Shown here one piece after another: positions 55,961-64,000 of a stretch of DNA of 64,000 nucleotides; position 1 is the stretch's first letter; every line of letters begins with the position of its first letter. The stretch is from positions 13,517,230 through 13,581,229 of the forward strand of contig NC_092803.1 of the NCBI RefSeq assembly GCF_040954645.1, in the 5' to 3' direction. The notes beneath the pieces are model-generated. The model saw nothing but the letters and a program-made list of their open reading frames with translations, searched no databases and was not told the DNA's origin. Source of the stretch: Diabrotica undecimpunctata (Eukaryota; Arthropoda; Insecta; Coleoptera; Chrysomelidae). The position numbers and the translations under genes are program-made.

Positions 55961-56877
55961 GATTTAAAAATAAATAATAAAAAGATATCCGTATTTATTT
56001 AAAACAAATAAAAGTATTATAACAAAATAAGTTACCCATAAGTATAAAATAAAAAAAATCTTGTTTATACTGACAAATTCATTGTGATTTAATTCGTTTC
56101 TCTTAGCAATTTTAGAGGAGTCCGCTAAAAGTTTAACCATTTATTGGGTAACATTTTCTCTCTTAATTTAATCCTAATGGTCGGGAAGGCCATTTAAGGA
56201 TAAACGATAGTGTGAATTCATAGAATTGCTTAATCATGGCCTCTGTATTATTCAGATTTTCTCTAAATCTATCTAATTCGGTACGAAACGAGCAGGGCAG
56301 TGTAAATAGGGAATTAGGGCCATGCAATAAATTGGGGATGTACATCGATTAGGCGGATGGTTTAGTGACACGATTTCTGTCCGGACTATTCACCGGATTT
56401 TGGTACATATCAATTAGTAGGAAAATTGTCACGCTATAATGGGAAGTGACTAGGTATTTAGTAGTATACAGTGTTGTCAACGTCGTTAAATAAAAGTAGA
56501 ACTAAACTAAGCAAAAATAGTTTAAATTTATTAAAATATTTTAGACCTATATAATAAAATAAGCAGGAACTGTGATCTATTCCAAGTACAACAAATAACG
56601 TAAACATGATCCATATCAGGAGACATAAAGTAAACGAGTATCTCTAAACACAAGGAGTACAGTTGGAAACATAAGGAACTTACTATAAAAATCTTTAAGA
56701 TACCGGTGAGATGAAAATCATTGAATTTTACGAAATAGCAAATAGAATTTGTATTATTAAAACAAAAGCACAAAATTAAAAGTAGAATACCTAGTATAAC
56801 GAATAAATTAAGTATGGCTACCCTATGACAGGCAGCCATAGACACCAGACGCAGTAAAACACAACTTTAATCGAAAT
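55961..56877. other. Intergenic, no gene seen
   Basis: AT-rich. A 60-codon minus frame at 56163-56345 and a 104-codon minus frame at 56531-56845 have no recognisable motif. Confidence 0.35.
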
Positions 56878-56878
56878 A

Positions 56879-56953
<75 letters not shown>
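56878..56953. repeat. (TA)n microsatellite, ~76 bp
   Basis: AT dinucleotides with one G near 56884. It precedes the RTE-like remnant at 56995; unlike the 25134 and 26939 tracts it is not at the 3' end of a recognisable LINE. Confidence 0.9.
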
Positions 56954-56957
<4 letters not shown>

Positions 56958-56994
56958 ATAAATAACAAAATAAAATTAACCCTTAACTTATCTG

Positions 56995-57474
56995 ACAATC
57001 AAAGTATCCGATCACAACCCGGTTGTTTTGTCGATGAGAGTGAAACTAAAGAAGGTCAACAGCCGTAGCACCAAGAAAATCATGGATATAAAACGTCTAA
57101 AACAAGACAACACATATGCGGAAACGAAATTTAAAATAAACGAGAACTTAAGGAAAGTCAAAGAAGATAATGCGAAAACTCTAACTATTGACCAACAATG
57201 GAGAAAAATTCAACATGCCCTTGTGTCAGTTGGAAAAGAAACCCTCAAACCACGTGGAGAAAAAACAAAACCTTGGATTACAGTAGAACTTCTTGAACTT
57301 ATGGAAGAACGAAGAAAACATTAAGCAAAAGACCTGAATAAATACAAAGAAATTCAGAGAAACATGAGAAAGAAAATTCGAGAGACAAAAGAGAGGTGGC
57401 TCTCCGACAGATGCAAGGATATAGAAGATCTGGCTAAAAAGTATGATAGCTTTAATTTACACAAAAAAAAACGG
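56995..57474 (+). pseudogene. RTE-like LINE, endonuclease end and linker
   Basis: Starts with V-S-D-H-N-P-V-V-L (57004), the last endonuclease motif, then K-P-W-I-T-V-E-L-L-E-L-M-E-E-R-R-K (57271), one TAA at 57322, and K-Y-D-S-F-N-L-H-K-K (57442), which parallels K-Y-D-L-F-N-L-H-K-K at about 20756. The Helentron-like copy follows directly. Confidence 0.75.
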
Positions 57475-57705
57475 GTGTGGCAGTCCAGTGGGACTGCCGG
57501 CGGAAGTTACACTTCTATACACGCATTCGCCGTTACAAATTTATTTGGGAGTCAATCTGCACAATCATTACATATGTAATTCGATAGGTAAGACATATCA
57601 GAAAGAGAAACAGAAGTAATAACAACTTACTAACAATGAAGGATTGAATCAATATTTTGATGAAAATGTATATTTTTATTTTCATATATGTATGAAAGGA
57701 GTTGG
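57475..57705 (-). mobile_element. Second copy (right part) of the Helentron-like element
   Basis: Reverse complement of about 45630-45903: same subterminal block, same terminal hairpin (GGCAGTCC 57479-57486, loop AGTG, GGACTGCC 57491-57498), near-identical sequence. The 45640-45903 copy has 37 extra bases. It sits between the linker and C-terminus of the RTE-like LINE, whose RT domain is missing. Confidence 0.75.
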
Positions 57706-58052
57706 TTACTTCGATGTTACGTGTTGGCCGCCTTTGAATTTTGGTGTTACAGAAGAATCCTACGAATATCATGGATTCAAAGAATGTCAAACGTGAAAGT
57801 AACTAGAAGGATAGGAAATGAGGTGGAAATAATATTAACTATCAAAAGACAAAAACTTGAGAACTTAAGACATTAGATGAGAGGGCAAAAATACGCATGC
57901 GTAAGCGAAATGTGGGAAGACGAAGATTATCCTAGCTTAAGAACTTAAGGGAATGGTTTGAATGCAGTAGTGCAGAACTTTTTAGAGCGGCAGTCAACAG
58001 AGTCCGCATAGCCATGATGATTTCCAACCTTCGATAGAAGATAGAACTTAAA
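57706..58052 (+). pseudogene. RTE-like LINE C-terminus with (GAA)n tail
   Basis: F-E-F-W-C-Y-R-R-I-L-R-I-S-W at 57733, then, in shifted frames, L-K-N-L-R-E-W-F-E-C-S-S-A-E-L-F-R-A-A-V near 57940-57990 and M-M-I-S-N-L-R-stop at 58035, followed by AAAGAAGAAG. Probably the same element as 56995-57474 with the RT region lost. Confidence 0.75.
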
Positions 58053-58164
58053 GAAGAAGAATCAAAGTATTTGAAATCCAGTTCTTGGCACTGTATAGTT
58101 GAGTATATAGCCGACCGTATGTAGCCGACTGGAAATTGGCCCGAAAATTCTTAATTTCGCGCAT

Positions 58165-58432
58165 TTAGTTCTGACGGAATGGATACAGTCCATGATGAGC
58201 CAGATGTCATAACGTTCATTAAAACACAGCGACTTAGATGGGCTGGACACATAATACGAATGCCAGAAAATACGATTGCTAAAAAGCTAACCACAGAAAC
58301 ACCTGTAGGAAGAAGAAGCAAAGGCCGACCGCGAATTAGGTGGTTAGATGGAGTTAAAACCGACTTACGAATATTAAAAATCGGAAGATTTTTGAAGACC
58401 TACAGAGGATTGTCGAGCCAAAGATAATGATG
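58165..58432 (+). pseudogene. RTE-like LINE C-terminus with (TGA)n tail
   Basis: R-L-R-W-A-G-H-I-I-R-M-P-E (58230), T-P-V-G-R-R-S-K-G-R-P-R-I-R-W-L-D (58302), ending G-L-S-S-Q-R then TGATGATGATGG. Same lineage as 15572-15835. Confidence 0.75.
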
Positions 58433-58500
58433 ATGATGGTATGGATACAGTCTCGACAAAATGGCTGAGCAAGCGTGTTGTTGAAACCAACAAGTGGTAA

Positions 58501-58789
58501 GGCCGGCTTCACACATAGGATCCCACGTTGGCGCCAATGTTGGAGCCAACTTTGGGTCAACTGTTCGGTGAGGCATCTACACATTGGGTTAAGTATTGCG
58601 GCGATATCAGTCCGTGGCGCCAATCCCTTTGATGTGTACGAAAAAACTGACAGTCCACGGAAAACTCCCAACGCTGGAGCTAGTCATAAAAACGTTGGCG
58701 CCAACATTGGGCCCAACATAGTTTTGTCGGTACACACATTGGACGAGCGTTGTTGGGACCAACGTTGGCCCCCATGTGTGGAGCCGGCG
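58501..58789. mobile_element. 289-bp MITE with TAA target duplication (PIF/Harbinger-like)
   Basis: Ends GGCCGGCTTCACACAT and ATGTGTGGAGCCGGCG pair as inverted repeats. TAA flanks both sides (58498-58500, 58790-58792), the target used by PIF/Harbinger. GC-rich relative to surroundings and filled with GTTGGCGCCAAC-like palindromes. Superfamily assignment rests on the target site only. Confidence 0.65.
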
Positions 58790-58984
58790 TAAGTGTTATC
58801 AGTTGATTATTTTTTATTATACACTGCTAATTTTTTGAGATTTTTGAAGCAATATACTGTTTACGTATAAACAAATTTTTAGTGTATTGTAAATATTTTT
58901 TCAGCAAATCGAATAAAAACTTTTTGTATTGTATAGTGTACACCGCAAAATATAGCTTATTTGACATTAACTTTTTTTTCAGAC

Positions 58985-59585
58985 TAAAAAAGGAGAATAA
59001 TTGATAAAATAATGGCCCCTTTGCCTACAGTTGGTGCTAAAAGCGAGTCAGAAAGTAGTAGTGATAACGAACAAGAGGTATCATCTCGTATTTTTCGTAT
59101 TTTTGAAAGAATTCACAGAAGTCCCAGATGATGTTAAAGAAAATATAACTTCTAAGGAAGATATAGAAGAAGCTGTAGAAATATTAGCTGTTTCAGCCAC
59201 TAAACGAAGACTAGCAGCAGCTACTCCCTCAGTAGTGCCGCAATTTTCTCCAGTAGTCCAAAAACAAGCAAATTCTTTAATAAAGCAGAAGAGAAAAAAA
59301 GATAAGCCTTCATTCAAATGGACGACTAATGATTTTGAATATGAGTAACAACAATAAATTAATGATTTTACAAAATCCCAAAATATAAAAACACCTTCGC
59401 AATATTTTAAAACCTTTTTTAGTCCAGATCTTGTTAAATTAATCGTAGAACAAACTAACTTGTATTCGACACAAACACTTCACAAATGTGAAGAAACAAG
59501 TATAGATGAGATGCACGAATTCTTAGCTATCGAAATTTTAATGGCGATTGTTTACATGCCGGCTGGCGTACACTATATTTTACTT
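58985..59585 (+). pseudogene. piggyBac-like transposase, N-terminal fragment
   Basis: An acidic N-terminal start (A-K-S-E-S-E-S-S-S-D-N-E-Q, about 59030), then in another frame (59110-59348) a Lys-rich region ending F-K-W-T-T-N-D-F. After the TAA comes T-P-S-Q-Y-F-K-T-F-F (59390), V-E-Q-T-N-L-Y-S-T-Q and I-D-E-M-H-E-F-L-A-I-E-I-L-M-A-I-V-Y-M-P (59500-59560), the first conserved block of piggyBac transposases. The catalytic region is absent. Confidence 0.75.
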
Positions 59586-60570
59586 GTACTAAAAATTTCT
59601 ATTTTGCAGTTTATAAAACTCAAAAGACATTAACTGGAAGTATCTTATTGCCAACTTGAATCTCCATGCTGTTATTACATTCTAAATATAAAGACGCCGT
59701 ATTTATCCACAAAACTCATAAATTCCATTAAATTGTGACATATATCTATATTAAACTCCGAAAGCGCACTATCAGAATTTATCATTTAAATTTTTCCTTC
59801 CTCCATTGTCCCGGTCTTGGTCTCGAATCCTTAAATTAAAAACATTGTCGCGTCTTCCGCCAACTATCCTATTTATAATCTCGATATTACTTGCATCCTG
59901 TGTACACTCTCATCCATATAAATCTAAAATTCATAAAGGCTTGAACCTAGTAAAACCAGAGCATCCACTGCGCTTATCATAATAAATAACCAGATCAAAA
60001 TGAAGGGAATGGCTTCAAGGCAGGAGACACGAAGTACAGGGGTCGTCCGATGAATATTCTGAAGAATTAATAATATGGACGTAAGGACAAAGAATAATGA
60101 GATGTACAACAATAATGGCAAATGTTTATAATAAGCATGTTAGAGATTGTTACTGTACTGAAAATTATTTTATCATTCGGATTAACAATCCGTTTCCAAA
60201 ACTGTGGACGAGGTGATTTCTTTTGTAGATAAGATTTGCTATACAGTGATGAGTGTCTTACCACCCGGCAAAATAGCGGAGAGGATAGAAGACAGATTAA
60301 CTTGTGAGATAGTACGAGATAAAGCTAGTTCTTAGACTTGGCTATTTGACTTCAGTCATAATTATACGGATGACCTCGAAAATATTTTATTTTAGTAATT
60401 TCTGATGTTAGAATAAATGATTGAATAAATTAAGATATATTACGGTAAAAAACATTAATTATTAGCGATTGTAAATCATAAATCTTTAAGTTTATTTAAT
60501 AATAAAAATAACTCAACTGAAATATTTGAATGAACTAAATGTAGGTATGTTCTGTCCAAAAACAAATATT
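59586..60570. other. Intergenic, no gene seen
   Basis: No coding remnant recognised; short minus-strand frames near 59924-60264 carry no motif. Confidence 0.35.
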
Positions 60571-60746
60571 GTATGTGGAATTGGTGTAATAGTTAGAGAC
60601 GTGGTCTAGTGAAAAGAAGATTGAGGTTCAATTCACCCCAAGAATAAAATTTTTGTTTTACTCAGTCAAAAAATAATAGAAAATATCATACAGAAGTGTT
60701 TTTGCACGGTAAACAGAAATTTTTATTGAAAAAACAATTCGTGAAA

Positions 60747-61229
60747 ATGGTTTTAACGGTCGAGGAAAAAGTGCAAATTGTTGTCTGGCATGTGAATGGA
60801 TTATCATACAACATGATTAGACAACAATTTGTAAATATGTTTCCAAATAGGCTGGCTCCAGCACGATCAATATTCGATTCCATATGGTTTTAACACGATG
60901 GTTGTCCCGCACATAATTCTCGCATCGTCAGTGAATATCTCAGTGCGACTTTTCCTAATCGATTGATTAGTGGCCACGGAGATATTTTTTGGCTTGCAAG
61001 ATCACCTGATCTTGCACCTTGTGATTTTTTTATGTGGAGATATATCAAGTCCAAGCTATATGGAGTTGAAGACGATAGGCCTAATTCTCTCCAAGAATTA
61101 AGAGAAAAGATGTCTGATTCAATGAGAGGTATTAGTCCAGAAACATTAACTAATGTTAGACGAAAGTTTTATAATAAATTGGGTTATTGTTCTGCTGCTA
61201 ATGGAGGCTTATTCGAACATTTATTGTAA
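60747..61229 (+). pseudogene. Mariner-type transposase with internal deletion
   Basis: The ATG at 60747 starts an N-terminal helix-turn-helix segment (V-E-E-K-V-Q-I-V-V-W-H). After about 45 residues it jumps, with a TAA at 60891-60893 in place of a Gln codon, to H-D-G-C-P-A-H-N-S-R, the second catalytic Asp. A-R-S-P-D-L-A-P-C-D-F-F-M-W (third Asp) and F-Y-N-K-L-G-Y-C-S-A-A-N-G-G-L-F-E-H-L-L follow to the natural end. The first Asp region is gone, as in the 13846-14473 copy. Confidence 0.82.
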
Positions 61230-61494
61230 ATACATTTCATTAGAATAATTTTTTTTATTTTTATAGAATTTCTACCTATTTAAATATTTTTGGAAGTACA
61301 TTTATTTAGAACGTTCTTTTATGTTTGAAGAATTTTACTTTATTTTCGAAAGTACGACATTGTTTTTTCAATAAGATTTTCATGTTTTACTATAAACACT
61401 TCTAATAAAGACTGAAATAAATGTTTAGTGATTTAAAGCAAAACGATATAATATCTGCATAATTTCAAATTTTTAAAAAAGTAAAACCTTCATG

Positions 61495-61565
61495 TGAGAT
61501 TCGAACCCTGAGCGCCTGCGTGAGAACATCGTGCCTTGAACTCTGATCCATCAAACTTTTATAGT
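61495..61565 (-). other. tRNA-like sequence (pseudo-tRNA or SINE head)
   Basis: On the minus strand: an A-box-like TGGATCAGAGTTCAAGG, then GGGTTCGAATCTC, a good B box, about 45 bases later. Stems pair poorly. A diverged second copy lies at about 61920-61990 within the tandem duplication. Confidence 0.4.
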
Positions 61566-61574
61566 TCTTTAGTG

Positions 61575-61990
61575 ACAGTTTGGGTTATTTTTATGCTGCT
61601 AATGAAAGCTTATTTAAACATATTGTAAATATATTTATTTACAATATTTTTTTTATTGTTGTAGAATTTTTAGTTATTTAAACATTCTTTAAACGTTCTT
61701 TTAATTTTCAAGAATTTTTACTTTATTTTCGAAAGTACGACGATACTGTTTTTTCAATAAGATATTTATGTTTAACTTTAAACACTTCTAATACTAGCAG
61801 AGAATATAGACGCTTAGCGTCTATATTCTTTGATACTAGTAACGGCTGACATAAATGTTTAGTGATACAAAGCAAAACGATCTCTGCATAATTTCAAATT
61901 ATTAAAAAAAAACTATATGTGGGTTTTGAACTCTAATCGTCTGCTATGTCTGTGTCGTAGTGTCGAATACTTACCACTAATCTACGAAGG
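61575..61990. repeat. Diverged direct duplication of the preceding ~395 bp
   Basis: TTGGGTTAT...GCTGCTAATG at about 61578 repeats the 61182 sequence. The transposase end, the 3' flank (GTACGACgatactGTTTTTTCAATAAGAT) and the tRNA-like block all recur in order. The second copy carries an extra ~60 bp with a short palindrome (GAATATAGACGC / GCGTCTATATTC, 61802-61830). Confidence 0.8.
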
Positions 61991-62984
61991 ATTGATAATT
62001 ATTCCGTGACAAGAGTGTATGAAAGTCCTCAAATCATATAATTAGAAGAAAGATTAGTAGAAAGTATTCTTGGTTAATAATTTAAAACTTTAAATTAAAT
62101 AATCATTATTAATTAAATTATTTTATTCACATTTTTGCTTTATTGTGGTCAATCAGTTTGTACTTTATGCGAAATTAAAAAATGGAAATACGTCACACAT
62201 ACGACGTTACACATAGTAATTATGACCGAGGTGATTTAGCTCGAAGCTAACGTCTAAAGGTGTGAGACTATCGATAGTGGTAATGTAATGTAATGTAAAT
62301 TATAGGTTTCTATCGTTTGTTTGCCACCTCTACGAGCTTCATCTCTTTTTATTTCACAAGGTAACTGTGTTTTCTATCTCTTACGTTAAAAAGCCGGGTG
62401 GTAAGACACTTATCACAGTTTTTCTCAAAATTTGTCCAGTAAGCAGATTGAATTTTTGTATGACATAGAATTTCGTCATTCATCAAGTTTAAATAAATTT
62501 TTTTATTAGACAAATACATGATAATATCTTTAACATGATAAAGACTGATAAAATATATGAAAACATTCAAAGGGATATACAAGGTTTCTCGCTTTTCGAT
62601 TTGGACCCCATTAAGACATTTCTAAAACAGAAACAATACCGGACCATGATAAGATACAGTCGGTTTTAAGATAAACCAAGGAAAGAAATCTGAACAAGGC
62701 ACTGGAAAATTCGATGACTCGATGACGGTATACGAGTTTTATAAGTAACCGAATTTAGATTTTATGAATATATAAACAACATTAGAGTAGAAGCAGAATC
62801 CAAATAGATGTGAAAATGCTGTGCGCACTGGGAGATTTCAAATTACGACACAAAGCACTCAGTTTATCGATAACCGTGAAGACTTGTTTTTGCAAAGTTG
62901 CACCAATGTACTCTTTATTCTGTTTTTAATATGACTGTAGATGCTAAAAAGCAATATTGCTCAAAAAAAAACGAGTCCCATATA
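61991..62984. other. Intergenic, no gene seen
   Basis: AT-rich; (TAATG)3 near 62282. A 77-codon minus frame at 62349-62582 has no motif. Confidence 0.35.
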
Positions 62985-63117
62985 AAAAATCAAAGAAGTT
63001 GTCAGAAACTTCAAAGACATAGACAAACAGCTTGTACTTAATGATAAGAGCTTGCGTGTGGCTTGATTTGATTTTCAAAAGGTTTTAGCTATACCTTTGT
63101 CTAACGTAAGTGATTTT
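62985..63117 (+). pseudogene. Fragment of an unnamed repeated transposon ORF
   Basis: Reads S-L-R-V-A-stop-F-D-F-Q-K-V-L-A-I-P-L-S-N-V-S-D-F-Y. The F-D-(L/F)-Q-x-x-L-x-x-P...(Y/F)-Y string recurs in repeated insect proteins I know only as uncharacterised transposon ORFs. Cut off by the RTE at 63120. Confidence 0.4.
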
Positions 63118-63119
63118 TA

Positions 63120-64000
63120 CTTCTTCTTCTTAAAGTTCCATCTCCTATCGGAGGTTGGATATCATAACGGCTATGGTCACTTTGTTGGCTGCTGCTCTGA
63201 AAAGTTGTAGTGAACTACAGTTAAACCATTTTCTAAGGTTTTTCAGCCAGGAGATGCGTCTTCTTCCTATGCTTCTTCTTCCTTGGATCCTTCCTTGCAT
63301 AATAATTCTCAGCAGCTCATATTTTTCTCCTCTGGTTATGTGACCCAAATATTCTAGTTTTCTTCTTTTTATGCTGTTCATAATTTCTAACTCCATATTT
63401 AGACGTCGTAGTACCTCAGCATTGGTAATCCTTTAAACCCACGGAATTTTTAATATTCTTCTGTAACACCACATTTCGAACGTTTCTATTTTTCTTATGT
63501 GTTGTTTCTTCAATGTCCAAGCTTCTATTCCGTATAGTAAAATATGTAACATCTTAGAGCCCTCAATCTGAGATGCAACTGAAGGTCTGTGTTGGTAAGC
63601 ATTGTCTTCATTTTCACAAATACTTGCCTTGCAGTTTCAATTCGGACTTTGATTTCTCTGCTTTAGTCATTTTTGTCATCAACCCAGGTTCCCAGATATT
63701 TATATGTCTCTACTTTTTCTATTTGAGTTTGCTCTATCATTAATTTTTCATTTCCATGTTGCGTTTTTGAGACAATCATAAATTTAGTTTTTCTCGTTAT
63801 TTATTTATTTTATTTATTTATTTATTTTTAGTCCGTATCTAATGCAATAATCGTTAATTTTATTTACCAATTCTTGTAGCGATTCCAGGGTGTCTGCCAT
63901 TATAACGGTGTCATCAGCGAATCTTATGTTATTTACTATTCTTCCGTTTACAGAGATTCCATCACCCAGATCCGCTATCGCTTCCTGGAATATGGCTTCA
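63120..64000 (-). pseudogene. RTE-like LINE, palm to C-terminus, (GAA)n tail, runs off window
   Basis: From the window end: I-R-F-A-D-D-T-V-I-M-A-D (about 63925), T-Y-K-Y-L-G-T-W (63695), then broken frames to M-N-S-I-K-R-R-K-L-E-Y-L-G-H-I-T-R-G-E-K (63380) and L-F-R-A-A-A-N-K-V...M-I-S-N-L-R (63150), ending in AAGAAGAAG. A TTTATT run (63800-63830) expands the region after the Y-A-D-D box. Same lineage as 19838-22478. Confidence 0.8.

Larger units (their letters stand above)
60585..61570 (+). mobile_element. Internally deleted mariner-type element with tRNA-like ends
   Basis: Inverted ends can be traced: AGAAGTGTTT...ATTGAAAAAACAA at about 60687-60736 and its inverse near 61368-61415, and further out GGTTCAATTCACCCC (60630) against the inverse of GAGATTCGAACCCTGAG (61497). 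The outer parts look like tRNA 3' halves (B-box-like GGTTCRA). Whether these belong to the element or to repeated target sequence is unclear. Confidence 0.45.

Noticed and set aside
59924..60264. Two 65-codon minus frames with hydrophobic stretches
   Set aside because: Overlap each other in different frames, no motif, typical of random AT-rich sequence.
62220..62290. Possible tRNA-like sequence near GATTTAGCTCGAAGC
   Set aside because: No B box or foldable cloverleaf at proper spacing.

Overview
The window is eukaryotic and almost certainly insect; a repeat-rich beetle genome is my best guess, by inference only. The evidence is spliced genes, insect-type non-LTR retrotransposons (RTE-like, Jockey-like, and an RNase H-bearing I-like group), hAT, IS630/mariner, piggyBac, Mutator-like, Crypton-like and Penelope-like remnants, (TA)n microsatellites and strong AT-richness. 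There are no operons and no bacterial gene layout.

The host genes are three tandem, same-strand paralogues of the MFS sugar-porter family (insect trehalose/glucose facilitator type). Each is rebuilt here as two coding exons. A short exon 1 of 23-25 codons ends in a conserved W-x-Q-(I/V) peptide. One phase-1 intron follows, and exon 2 carries all the membrane segments. Gene A is 1300-1372 + 4235-5556 (464 aa, 2.9 kb intron). Gene B is 13125-13194 + 31342-32666 (464 aa, 18.1 kb intron). Gene C is 39233-39308 + 46377-47704 (467 aa, 7.1 kb intron). All three exon 2 frames are intact with the signature motifs present, so all three look functional.

Nearly everything else is transposon debris, much of it nested. 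1-277: mariner-type fragment. Intron A: two RTE-like remnants. Between A and B: LINE pieces, a palindromic MITE whose ends also bracket a LINE copy, and a dead Mutator-like transposase. Intron B: an internally deleted mariner-type element with ~290-bp inverted ends; a 2.49-kb hAT with an 8-bp duplication, inserted into an unnamed repeated gene remnant; an RTE with an 11-bp duplication inserted into the endonuclease of an antisense LINE; then three antisense LINEs separated by (TA)n tracts. Between B and C: a 1.3-kb diverged foldback, LINE pieces with a nested 147-bp insertion, and a 2.3-kb hAT. Intron C: LINE pieces, an intact 438-aa gag-like ORF1, an in-frame chimera of two LINEs, and a Helentron-like element carrying a tRNA-Asp-like gene. 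After C: nested LINEs, an open Crypton-like recombinase reading frame, a GIY-YIG (Penelope-like) remnant, a second copy of the Helentron-like end, a TAA-flanked MITE, a piggyBac remnant, a second internally deleted mariner-type element with tRNA-like flanks and a tandem duplication, and an antisense RTE running off the end.

I find no CRISPR array and no convincing unknown multi-gene system. The most useful observations are the three-gene transporter cluster with its hidden first exons, the layered insertion history, and the few reading frames that stay open inside dead elements.
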